Assembly (NCBI GenBank): GCA_019117325.1
Contig: DWZY01000019.1
Location: 1-5,486 of the forward strand
DNA: 5,486 nt
Direction of reading: 5' to 3'
Origin: Candidatus Brevibacterium intestinigallinarum
GTDB taxonomy: Bacteria > Actinomycetota > Actinomycetes > Actinomycetales > Brevibacteriaceae
Made by a program: the position numbers and the translations under genes
Shown here: positions 1 to 4,921 of the stretch, piece by piece
How the letters are laid out: every line of letters begins with the position of its first letter
Position numbering within the stretch: the first letter of the stretch is position 1
Notes under the pieces: model-generated
Told to the model about the DNA's origin: nothing
The model's input: the letters and a program-made list of their open reading frames with translations, nothing else
The model's database searches: none

Positions 1-1293
1 CTTCTGCTGGGTCGGCGGCGCGGTCCGGCATTGCTGCCGTCTTTCCTCCTCCACGCGGTGACCGCCAGCGACATCCGACGGTCGCTCGCGCTCCGGCGAC
101 CGGTGATCCAGTGGGCGGCGGTCCTCATGACCATCTGCGCGGGCGCAGCCGCGCTCGCCGCCGGTGTGCTGACAGCCGTTGGCCAGTCGCAGGCCGGGGA
201 CGTCCTCGTGTTCGGAGTGACCGGCGCCGCCGCGGGACTCGTGGCTGTGATCCTGTGGCTCGTCGGACAGGCGCACCCGCGAGTGACGGGACCGGTCGCG
301 ATGCTCCTGCTTGCCCTTGCAGCACTGGGCCTGGTTCTGCCCGCGCTGGGTTCTGCCCTGGGGCCTGTCCTGCCGTGGGGGTGGATGGGCCTCCTCTATC
401 CGGGGACGGCCTCGGGAACGGTGTCCGGACAAGACGTCCTGCCGCTGGTGGGCCTGGTCGTGCTGGCCGGTGCTGGGGTCGCAGCGGCACCGGTACTGCT
501 GTCACGGATCCCCAGTGCGCGGTTCCAGGAGCAGGCGGCCCGGTGGGAGCGTGCGGTGGCCGGCGCCTCCGCGCTCGATCTCCGCGTGTCGCGCGCCGCC
601 TACACGACGGGACCGGGGCGGGGCGGGACCCTGCGCGCGGTCCGGCCCGGCCGGCGCCTGTGGGTGACGATCGTCGTGTCCGACGCGATCGCGCAGGTGC
701 GCACGCCTGGACGGCTGCTGGGCGCGCTCGGCGCGGCCACGGTGGCGGGAGTCCTGCTGGCGACCTCGTTCCCAGCTGGTGTCCCCACGGCGCTGGCGGC
801 AGGAGCGGCAGGCACAGTCATCCACGTCGCGAGCGGGTCGCTCAGCGCAGGGCTCCGCTACGCCGCGGATGTGGCCGGCGACTACCCGCTGTTCGGAATC
901 AGCGATCGGCGCCTCGTGAGCCTCCACGCGATCTTTCCGCTCGCGGTCCTGCTGCTGGCCCTCGTGCCCTCCAGCGTCGTTGCGGCACTCATCGGCGGTG
1001 CTGCGCCGGGACCCGCCGTGGTGGGTACTGGTGCACTGGCTGTCCTCGCGGTCGCGCTCCAGGTGGCGGGGGCTCTCAAGGGGCCCTTTCCGCCCGCCCT
1101 CCTCACCCCGGTCAACACTCCTGCCGGCGACGTGAGCGTCGTCCTGCAGATCATGTGGGCCGGTGGTGAGCTAGCGCTCGTGATCCTCGGGACGATGTCG
1201 CTGGTTGCGGCGTCCGTGACACCGTGGCCGTTCCTCGTGATCCTCGCGTGCACCGGCAGCCTCCTCCTCACCCGCTGGGCGCACCGGAGGTGA
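1..1293 (+). CDS. Polytopic membrane protein, 5'-truncated by window edge
   Basis: The reading frame is open from base 1 to a TGA at 1291-1293, giving 430 visible residues, and the true start is probably upstream. A TTG at 31 is possible but has no good ribosome-binding site. Hydrophobic stretches suggest about ten membrane helices, roughly at residues 35-60, 68-90, 97-121, 147-169, 237-256, 261-280, 308-331, 337-356, 385-404 and 408-426. A charged cytoplasmic-type loop lies around 170-235 and a basic tail (RWAHRR) ends the protein. I see no catalytic motif. The general look (a large Ala/Val/Leu-rich actinobacterial membrane protein with a central soluble loop) recalls uncharacterised ABC-transporter-associated membrane proteins such as the DUF6297 type, but this is a weak resemblance from memory. 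It converges on the acetyltransferase gene with only 11 bases between stops, and nothing links it to the sulfur or copper genes. Confidence 0.8.
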   Translation, partial: LLLGRRRGPALLPSFLLHAVTASDIRRSLALRRPVIQWAAVLMTICAGAAALAAGVLTAVGQSQAGDVLVFGVTGAAAGLVAVILWLVGQAHPRVTGPVAMLLLALAALGLVLPALGSALGPVLPWGWMGLLYPGTASGTVSGQDVLPLVGLVVLAGAGVAAAPVLLSRIPSARFQEQAARWERAVAGASALDLRVSRAAYTTGPGRGGTLRAVRPGRRLWVTIVVSDAIAQVRTPGRLLGALGAATVAGVLLATSFPAGVPTALAAGAAGTVIHVASGSLSAGLRYAADVAGDYPLFGISDRRLVSLHAIFPLAVLLLALVPSSVVAALIGGAAPGPAVVGTGALAVLAVALQVAGALKGPFPPALLTPVNTPAGDVSVVLQIMWAGGELALVILGTMSLVAASVTPWPFLVILACTGSLLLTRWAHRR

Positions 1294-1307
1294 CCGGCGT
1301 CAGGTCA
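1291..1307. terminator. Small dyad joining two convergent stop codons (weak)
   Basis: TGACC at 1291-1295 pairs with GGTCA at 1303-1307 across a seven-base loop. The two arms contain the TGA stops of the membrane protein (plus strand) and the acetyltransferase (minus strand). A five-base stem without a U-tract is a poor intrinsic terminator. It is recorded because no other structure lies between these convergent genes. Confidence 0.15.
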
Positions 1308-1916
1308 TGTGCGTCCCGGCACCCGGTTGCTGAATGCCAGGTCACCGCCGTCCTCGCCGGGTTCGTCCAAGGCCGGATCGCGCCGGAGCCCCGCGCGGAG
1401 CGCCACTCGCTGGGAGGCGAGGTTGTCCGGCCGCACGCGGGCCAGGATCGTCTCCCCGGGCCGGTGCCGCGCACCCCAGGCGACGACGGCGCTCGCCGCC
1501 TCCGTCGCATAGCCGCGCCCCCACACCTCCGGACGGAAGCGGTAGAGCAGATTCAGGACCGGCTGGCCGGCTGCCGTCATGCGCTTGAGGCCGCAGCAGC
1601 CCACGACCTCGGTGGCATCGTGCTCCCGCACGCACCAGTAGCCGAGGCCGTGCTGAGCCCAGTGCTGCAGCCACCGGTCGACCAGGTGGCTGGCCTCGGG
1701 CAGGTCTGCCACGTGATCGGAGGGATTGTGGACCGTGGTCCGGGGATCGCCCGCGATCGCGAGGATCTGCGGGGCCTCCTCGATCCGCGGGACCTCGAGC
1801 ACCAGCCGTGCGGTGGTGAGGGCCTGCGCACCTGCGCCTTCCGCGCACGCGCCTCCCGCGCCGTGGCCACCCGGATCGTGGCCGTTCGCCTCGGGGCACC
1901 GCGGGACGGGTGTCAT
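1305..1916 (-). CDS. GNAT-family N-acetyltransferase (RimJ/RimL-like)
   Basis: This 203-residue protein is predicted to transfer an acetyl group from acetyl-CoA to an amine; the substrate is unknown. The typical opening of the RimJ/RimL-like subgroup (TTARLVLEVPR) is at residues 34-44. The acetyl-CoA motif A (RPEVWGRGYATEA) is at 128-140, matching the family's R/Q-x-x-G-x-G/A loop. The later PDNLASQRVALRAGL segment at 163-177 is the usual C-terminal motif of the family. I chose the ATG at 1914-1916 because it overlaps the TGA of the upstream membrane gene as ATGA, a common sign of translational coupling. The frame continues to 2063, but only through that gene. The first 30 residues are Gly/Ala-rich and poorly conserved in style, so an internal start is possible. 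It is probably the last gene of the minus-strand unit that starts at the cstR-like gene. Confidence 0.9.
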   Translation of the reverse strand: MTPVPRCPEANGHDPGGHGAGGACAEGAGAQALTTARLVLEVPRIEEAPQILAIAGDPRTTVHNPSDHVADLPEASHLVDRWLQHWAQHGLGYWCVREHDATEVVGCCGLKRMTAAGQPVLNLLYRFRPEVWGRGYATEAASAVVAWGARHRPGETILARVRPDNLASQRVALRAGLRRDPALDEPGEDGGDLAFSNRVPGRT

Positions 1917-2338
1917 CGGATCGGCGTCGTCCCGTACCGGGCGATGAGGAGCAGGACCAGAGCGGCCCCGGACAGGATCCCGTCCGCGATCCCCGCGGGG
2001 AGCATGAAGGTCATGAGCACCAGCGTCACGCCGCAGTTGATGACGGAGAGGGCGTAGCCCCACATCCGGTTCCTCCGCAGGCCGACCGCGCCGATGATGC
2101 GCAGTGCGGCGAAGATCCCGCTCATCGCCATCATGAGCAGCATGTGCTCGGAGAAGAACGGGACGATGAAGGAGAACCGCTGCGTGAGGACGTCCTCCTC
2201 GAGCCCCAGGACCAGGAACATGCCCAGCCCCAGGAACGGCAGCCCCTCCATGAGGACACCCTGCACCAGCTGCAGATCTGCGGCCAGTGTGATCCGGCGG
2301 TCGGTCGACGTCTGCCGCACGGGCGTCTCCTGCTCCAT
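1913..2338 (-). CDS. Small four-helix membrane protein of unknown function
   Basis: The protein has 141 residues. A hydrophilic N-terminus (residues 1-20) is followed by about four membrane helices near 23-46, 64-86, 94-113 and 117-134, with a basic loop (LRRNR) at 87-91. Having an even number of helices with a positive loop and a basic C-terminus suggests both termini are cytoplasmic. I do not recognise the family, and there are no cysteine pairs or His clusters that would suggest metal or sulfur chemistry. The start is the ATG at 2336-2338. No Shine-Dalgarno sequence precedes it, but TAGGCT lies six bases upstream, so leaderless translation is possible. It is 90 bases downstream of the cstR-like gene on the same strand and overlaps the acetyltransferase start by four bases. 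Confidence 0.75.
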   Translation of the reverse strand: MEQETPVRQTSTDRRITLAADLQLVQGVLMEGLPFLGLGMFLVLGLEEDVLTQRFSFIVPFFSEHMLLMMAMSGIFAALRIIGAVGLRRNRMWGYALSVINCGVTLVLMTFMLPAGIADGILSGAALVLLLIARYGTTPIR

Positions 2339-2344
2339 GCCCGA

Positions 2345-2350
2345 AGCCTA
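2345..2350 (-). promoter_or_regulatory. Possible -10 element for a leaderless transcript
   Basis: On the minus strand TAGGCT fits the TAnnnT -10 pattern and lies six bases before the ATG of the small membrane protein. That spacing would place transcription start at or next to the start codon. Leaderless genes are common in actinobacteria and this gene has no visible ribosome-binding site. There is no convincing -35, so confidence is low. The alternative is simple read-through from the cstR-like gene. Confidence 0.25.
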
Positions 2351-2375
2351 GCGGCGGTCACGCAGCTGCGGGCGC

Positions 2376-2392
2376 GCGCTCACGGGGAGCGC
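2376..2392. terminator. GC-rich hairpin between cstR-like gene and membrane gene
   Basis: GCGCTC at 2376-2381 and GAGCGC at 2387-2392 form a perfect six-base stem with a five-base loop. It sits in the 90-base gap after the cstR-like stop codon. There is no T-tract on either strand, so it could attenuate rather than end the minus-strand transcript, or be incidental in GC-rich DNA. Confidence 0.25.
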
Positions 2393-2428
2393 CACCTGCA
2401 CCACGTCGAACACCGCCGACCTCCGGCC

Positions 2429-2725
2429 TCACGCCAGGGACAGGAACAGCTTCTCCAGCTCGTCCGGATCGACCGCACCGTCTGCGTCCGGGTTCTCCAG
2501 GCACTCCCGCAGGGAGGTGGAGATGACGAGGAAACCCGCGCGGTCCAATGCCTTCGTGACGGCGGACAGCTGCTGCACCACGTCGCGGCAGTGGGCGTCG
2601 GACTCGACGGCCGCGATGACGGCGGCGAGCTGCCCGTGGGCGCGCTTCAGTCGGTTGACGACCTTGCGCCGGGCGTCCGGATCATGCGTGACGGCAGCGG
2701 TTCCTGCGGGGTTCTCGGCGCTCAT
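2429..2725 (-). CDS. cstR: CsoR/CstR-family repressor, persulfide-sensor (CstR) type
   Basis: This is a 98-residue, all-helical DNA-binding repressor of the CsoR/RcnR (DUF156) family. The conserved helix RRKVVNRLKRAHGQLAAV lies at residues 19-36. Cys46 and Cys75 are 29 residues apart, as in Mycobacterium CsoR and Staphylococcus CstR. In Cu(I)-sensing CsoR the residue four before the second cysteine is histidine; here it is Ser71 (ISTSLREC). CstR also lacks that histidine, and its two cysteines react with persulfides. A CstB-type enzyme is encoded divergently next door, so I infer a reactive-sulfur sensor rather than a copper sensor. The start at 2725 has a good ribosome-binding site (GAGAGGAG, six bases away). 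The frame is open to 2851, but only through the operators. The dyad at 2773-2796 overlaps its own promoter, which suggests autoregulation. A copper role remains possible because copZ and copA carry similar operators. Confidence 0.9.
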   Translation of the reverse strand: MSAENPAGTAAVTHDPDARRKVVNRLKRAHGQLAAVIAAVESDAHCRDVVQQLSAVTKALDRAGFLVISTSLRECLENPDADGAVDPDELEKLFLSLA

Positions 2726-2764
2726 GGCGACTCCTCTCGGGTCGGGGCAGTACGGGAGCAGGGC

Positions 2765-2795
2765 TTGACGACCAGGATACCCCCGAGGGTATCCT
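2765..2795 (+). promoter_or_regulatory. Predicted promoter of the cst-like operon
   Basis: TTGACG (2765-2770) resembles a -35 and TATCCT (2790-2795) a -10, with a long 19-base spacer that contains most of operator 1. Transcription would start near 2802, just before operator 2. The long spacer is unusual for a housekeeping promoter. The exact -10 could be shifted by one or two bases. Confidence 0.5.
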
Positions 2796-2796
2796 G
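2773..2796. promoter_or_regulatory. Operator 1: long dyad between divergent promoters
   Basis: Arms CAGGATACCC (2773-2782) and GGGTATCCTG (2787-2796) are perfect ten-base inverted repeats separated by four bases. The core ATACCC-N4-GGGTAT is the GC-rich, TA-flanked dyad typical of CsoR/CstR-family operators. Each arm contains TATCCT reading outward, one per strand, so a repressor bound here would cover the -10 elements of both divergent genes. Confidence 0.85.
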
Positions 2797-2802
2797 AAGA
2801 AC
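2774..2802 (-). promoter_or_regulatory. Predicted promoter of the cstR-like gene
   Basis: On the minus strand a -10 TATCCT (2774-2779) is preceded at 17 bases by GTTCTT (2797-2802), a poor -35. Transcription would begin near 2767, giving a leader of about 41 bases that contains the ribosome-binding site. The -10 lies in the left arm of operator 1, consistent with autoregulation. Confidence 0.4.
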
Positions 2803-2804
2803 AT

Positions 2805-2820
2805 ATACCCCCAGGGGTAT
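2805..2820. promoter_or_regulatory. Operator 2: ATACCCC-N2-GGGGTAT dyad
   Basis: Seven-base perfect arms ATACCCC (2805-2811) and GGGGTAT (2814-2820) are two bases apart, equal to ATACCC-N4-GGGTAT. The centre is 28 bases from that of operator 1, and the site lies just after the predicted start of the plus-strand cst transcript. It probably works with operator 1 to block the plus-strand promoter. Confidence 0.85.
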
Positions 2821-2849
2821 GCATCGACTCACAGGGAATGGAGTGCCTC

Positions 2850-3035
2850 ATGTGTCAGGCTGTGAAGTGCCGTACGTGCGAGAAGACGACCTGGGCGGGC
2901 TGCGGCCAGCATGTCGCAGCGGTGAAGGCCGGCGTCCCGGCCGCTGACTGGTGCAACGGTGCCCACACTCAGGCCGAGATCGACGCCGCCAAGGGCCGGA
3001 AGGGTGGATTCTTCACCCGGCTCTTCGGTGCCTGA
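2850..3035 (+). CDS. Small cysteine-rich protein, first gene of cst-like operon
   Basis: This 61-residue protein has Cys at positions 2, 7, 10, 18 and 35, including CRTC and a TTWAGCGQH block at 13-21. It ends in a basic, aromatic tail (GRKGGFFTRLFGA). The Cys/His pattern suggests a small zinc- or other metal-binding knuckle. I recall similar uncharacterised actinobacterial proteins that begin MC and carry a KTTWxGCGxHV signature, but their function is unknown to me. I prefer the ATG at 2850 because GGAG at 2840-2843 sits six bases upstream. The in-frame ATG at 2838 would add four residues (MECL) and has only a poorly spaced AGGGA. It follows operator 2 directly and precedes the persulfide dioxygenase by 38 bases, so the two are probably co-transcribed and repressed together. 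A role in handling persulfide or metal is inference from context only. Confidence 0.8.
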   Translation: MCQAVKCRTCEKTTWAGCGQHVAAVKAGVPAADWCNGAHTQAEIDAAKGRKGGFFTRLFGA

Positions 3036-3073
3036 CCCCGGTTCATCAGGACGGACGAAGAAGGGCCCGAACC

Positions 3074-4513
3074 ATGCTGCTCGAGCGAATCTATGACGAA
3101 GATCTGGCCCAGGCGAGCTACCTCGTCGGCTGCCAGGCCACTGGCGACGCGATCGTGGTCGATGCGCGCAGGGACATCGCTGTGTACCTGGACCTCGCCG
3201 CGAAGAACGGGATGACGATCACCGCGGTGACGGAGACCCACATCCATGCCGACTACCTGTCCGGCACCCGCGAGCTCGCGGCCGCGACCGGTGCGTCCAT
3301 CCTCCTCTCCGATGAGGGCGGCCCGGACTGGACCTACGGATCGGAGTTCGACACCGGACCCGCGGGGCCGGCCGTGCGCATGAAGCACGGGCACCGCCAC
3401 GCCTTGGGGAACATCACCCTCGAGGCCGTGCACACGCCGGGCCACACCCCAGAGCACATGTCCTTCCTCATCACCGACGGCGCGCAGGCGGACGAGCCCG
3501 GCTTCATGCTCACGGGCGACTTCGTCTTCGTGGGCGATCTGGGCCGTCCGGACCTGCTGGACGAGGCCGCCGGAGGCGTCGACACGCGCTTCGCCGGGGC
3601 GAGGGACCTGTTCGCCAGCCTGCGCGACCGCTTCCTCGCGCTGCCGGACTACGTGCAGGTCCTGCCCGCCCACGGCGCGGGCTCCGCGTGCGGCAAGGCG
3701 CTGGGCGCGATCCCCACCTCGACCGTGGGCTACGAGCGCACCTTCTCCTGGTGGGGCCGCTACCTCGCGAGCAACGACGAGCAGGGCTTCATCGACGAGC
3801 TGCTCGGCGGCCAGCCGGACGCGCACGCCTACTTCGGCCGCATGAAGGTCGAGAACCGGGAGGGTCCGGCGCTGCTCGGCGACGACTCTGACCTGGTCGA
3901 GTACAGCACGGCCGCCCTGCGCGCGGCGCTGGAGGACGATTCCGTCATCCTCATCGATACGCGCCATCACGCCGAGGTGCACACGGGCACCGTCGCCCGC
4001 GCCCTCAACATCCCGGGCCCGGCGAAGGCCGCCAGCTATGGCGCGTGGGTCGTGGATCCCGAGGCCGAGGCCGAGGCCCGCCCGCTGGTCCTCCTCGCCT
4101 CCTCGCTGGAGGAGGCCGAGGAGCTGCGGGACCACCTGGTCCGTGTGGGGATCGACACCGTCCGCGGGTACATCACCTCGCTGGACGGCCTCGACCTGGT
4201 GCGGCCCACGGTCATCCAGCCCGAGGCCGTGGACGGCTTCGACCGTTCCCTGCTGCTGGACGTGCGCAACAAGACGGAGTACGCGAGCGGTCACCTGCCC
4301 GGCGCCGCGCAGCTGTCCGGCGGCCGCGTCCTCTGGCACCTCGATCAGCTCCCGGCCCCGGATGCGGGCACGCTCGTGACCTACTGCCAGAGCGGCGTCC
4401 GCAACAGCGTCACCGCCAGCGCGCTGCGTCGCGAGGGATATGACGTCGCAGAGATCGCCGGCTCCTACCTGGGCTGGACGGCGGTCCCCGGCCACCAGCC
4501 GGTGACCACGTAA
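3074..4513 (+). CDS. cstB: CstB-type persulfide dioxygenase / pseudo-rhodanese / rhodanese
   Basis: This 479-residue cytoplasmic protein is predicted to oxidise low-molecular-weight persulfides and form thiosulfate. Domain 1 (about residues 1-265) is a metallo-beta-lactamase fold. The THIHADY motif (55-61) has Tyr61 where two-metal hydrolases have His. TPGHTPEH (121-128, ligand His124), TGD (147-149, Asp149) and PAH (198-200) follow, consistent with the single iron of ETHE1-like dioxygenases. Cys206 (GSACGK) matches the position of the extra cysteine of staphylococcal CstB as I recall it. Domain 2 (about 274-375) is rhodanese-like but has no cysteine in the loop region (LLASS, 340-344), so it should be inactive. 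Domain 3 (about 377-479) is an active-type rhodanese with Cys438 in CQSGVR. This order is that of CstB, which is slightly shorter. The start at 3074 has AAGAAGGG eight bases upstream. The upstream frame to 2951 overlaps the cysteine-rich gene and is discounted. Confidence 0.93.
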   Translation: MLLERIYDEDLAQASYLVGCQATGDAIVVDARRDIAVYLDLAAKNGMTITAVTETHIHADYLSGTRELAAATGASILLSDEGGPDWTYGSEFDTGPAGPAVRMKHGHRHALGNITLEAVHTPGHTPEHMSFLITDGAQADEPGFMLTGDFVFVGDLGRPDLLDEAAGGVDTRFAGARDLFASLRDRFLALPDYVQVLPAHGAGSACGKALGAIPTSTVGYERTFSWWGRYLASNDEQGFIDELLGGQPDAHAYFGRMKVENREGPALLGDDSDLVEYSTAALRAALEDDSVILIDTRHHAEVHTGTVARALNIPGPAKAASYGAWVVDPEAEAEARPLVLLASSLEEAEELRDHLVRVGIDTVRGYITSLDGLDLVRPTVIQPEAVDGFDRSLLLDVRNKTEYASGHLPGAAQLSGGRVLWHLDQLPAPDAGTLVTYCQSGVRNSVTASALRREGYDVAEIAGSYLGWTAVPGHQPVTT

Positions 4514-4528
4514 CCTCGCCCGCCACTC

Positions 4529-4558
4529 TTGTCGGAATACCCGGAGGGGGTATATCCT
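4529..4558 (+). promoter_or_regulatory. Predicted promoter of copZ-copA
   Basis: TTGTCG (4529-4534) can serve as -35. The -10 is either TATATC (4551-4556, spacer 16) or TATCCT (4553-4558, spacer 18). Operator 3 fills the spacer and overlaps the -10. No terminator separates it from the upstream dioxygenase gene, so copZ could also receive read-through from the cst operon. Confidence 0.5.
4537..4553. promoter_or_regulatory. Operator 3: ATACCC-N5-GGGTAT dyad over copZ promoter
   Basis: Perfect six-base arms ATACCC (4537-4542) and GGGTAT (4548-4553) are separated by five bases, one more than in operators 1 and 2. The site lies between the predicted -35 and -10, the same relative placement as operator 1 in the cst promoter. 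A bound CsoR-family repressor would occlude polymerase. Confidence 0.8.
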
Positions 4559-4570
4559 TGAACCGAACGG

Positions 4571-4587
4571 ATACCCCTCAGGGGTAT
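4571..4587. promoter_or_regulatory. Operator 4: ATACCCC-N3-GGGGTAT dyad upstream of copZ
   Basis: Seven-base perfect arms ATACCCC (4571-4577) and GGGGTAT (4581-4587) are separated by three bases (ATACCC-N5-GGGTAT). It lies just past the expected transcription start and eight bases before the AGGAGGG ribosome-binding site of copZ. Its centre is 34 bases from that of operator 3. It differs from operator 2 mainly by one extra central base. Confidence 0.85.
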
Positions 4588-4607
4588 AGACGGCAGGAGG
4601 GCGGATC

Positions 4608-4817
4608 ATGGCAGTCAGCGAGTACCAGGTGACCGGAATGACCTGCGGGCACTGCGAGATGTCGGTGCGCGAAGAGGTCGGCGAGATCCCGGGTGTCACG
4701 AATATCGACGTGAGCGCGGAGACCGGCCGCCTCGTCGTGACCGGCCAGGACGATATCGACGACGCGGCTGTGCTCGCGGCGGTCGAGGAGGCCGGCTACA
4801 CCGCTGTCCGCGCCTGA
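4608..4817 (+). CDS. copZ: CopZ-type copper chaperone (HMA domain)
   Basis: This 69-residue single-domain heavy-metal-associated protein is predicted to bind Cu(I) in the cytoplasm and pass it to the copper ATPase. The metal-binding loop GMTCGHC is at residues 10-16, with Cys13 and Cys16 as ligands. The C-terminal EEAGYTAV (60-67) is the usual end of the ferredoxin-like fold. A histidine between the two cysteines is common in bacterial CopZ. The length is normal for CopZ. The ATG has a strong ribosome-binding site, AGGAGGG at 4595-4601, six bases upstream. It is the first gene after operators 3 and 4 and lies 104 bases upstream of copA, so regulation by a CsoR-family repressor is expected. 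Metal specificity other than Cu(I) cannot be excluded from the motif alone, but the pairing with a CopA-like ATPase supports copper. Confidence 0.93.
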   Translation: MAVSEYQVTGMTCGHCEMSVREEVGEIPGVTNIDVSAETGRLVVTGQDDIDDAAVLAAVEEAGYTAVRA

Positions 4818-4921
4818 CAGCTGGAGAGGCCGCGCCGCTGCAGCGCGCAGCACAGCAGTCTGCACGCGCAGCGCAGAGACACGACGACGACCAGGGACAT
4901 GAAGGGGAGCGGGAGCGCGGG

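Noticed and set aside
1224..2057. Plus-strand 277-codon open frame opposite the acetyltransferase
   Set aside because: It is rich in Arg/His/Pro without domain features, antisense to two supported genes, and typical of a shadow frame.
1917..2063. N-terminal extension of the acetyltransferase to 2063
   Set aside because: It lies inside the membrane protein gene in another frame, and the ATGA overlap at 1913-1916 gives a natural start.
2726..2851. N-terminal extension of the cstR-like gene to 2851
   Set aside because: It would translate through both operators. The ATG at 2725 has a strong ribosome-binding site and gives the normal family length.
4493..4514. Possible terminator after cstB (CACC/GGTG pairing)
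   Set aside because: The stem is four to five bases, lies inside the coding end and lacks a U-tract, so it is not convincing as a terminator.
2969..4699. 576-codon open frame on the minus strand opposite cstB
   Set aside because: It is antisense to a gene with clear domains, crosses operators 3 and 4, and shows no recognisable motif. Long antisense frames are expected in GC-rich coding DNA.
4836..4851. CGCTGCAGCG palindrome and small hairpin between copZ and copA
   Set aside because: The stem is only five base pairs, there is no U-tract, and the local GC-rich repeats make such matches likely by chance.
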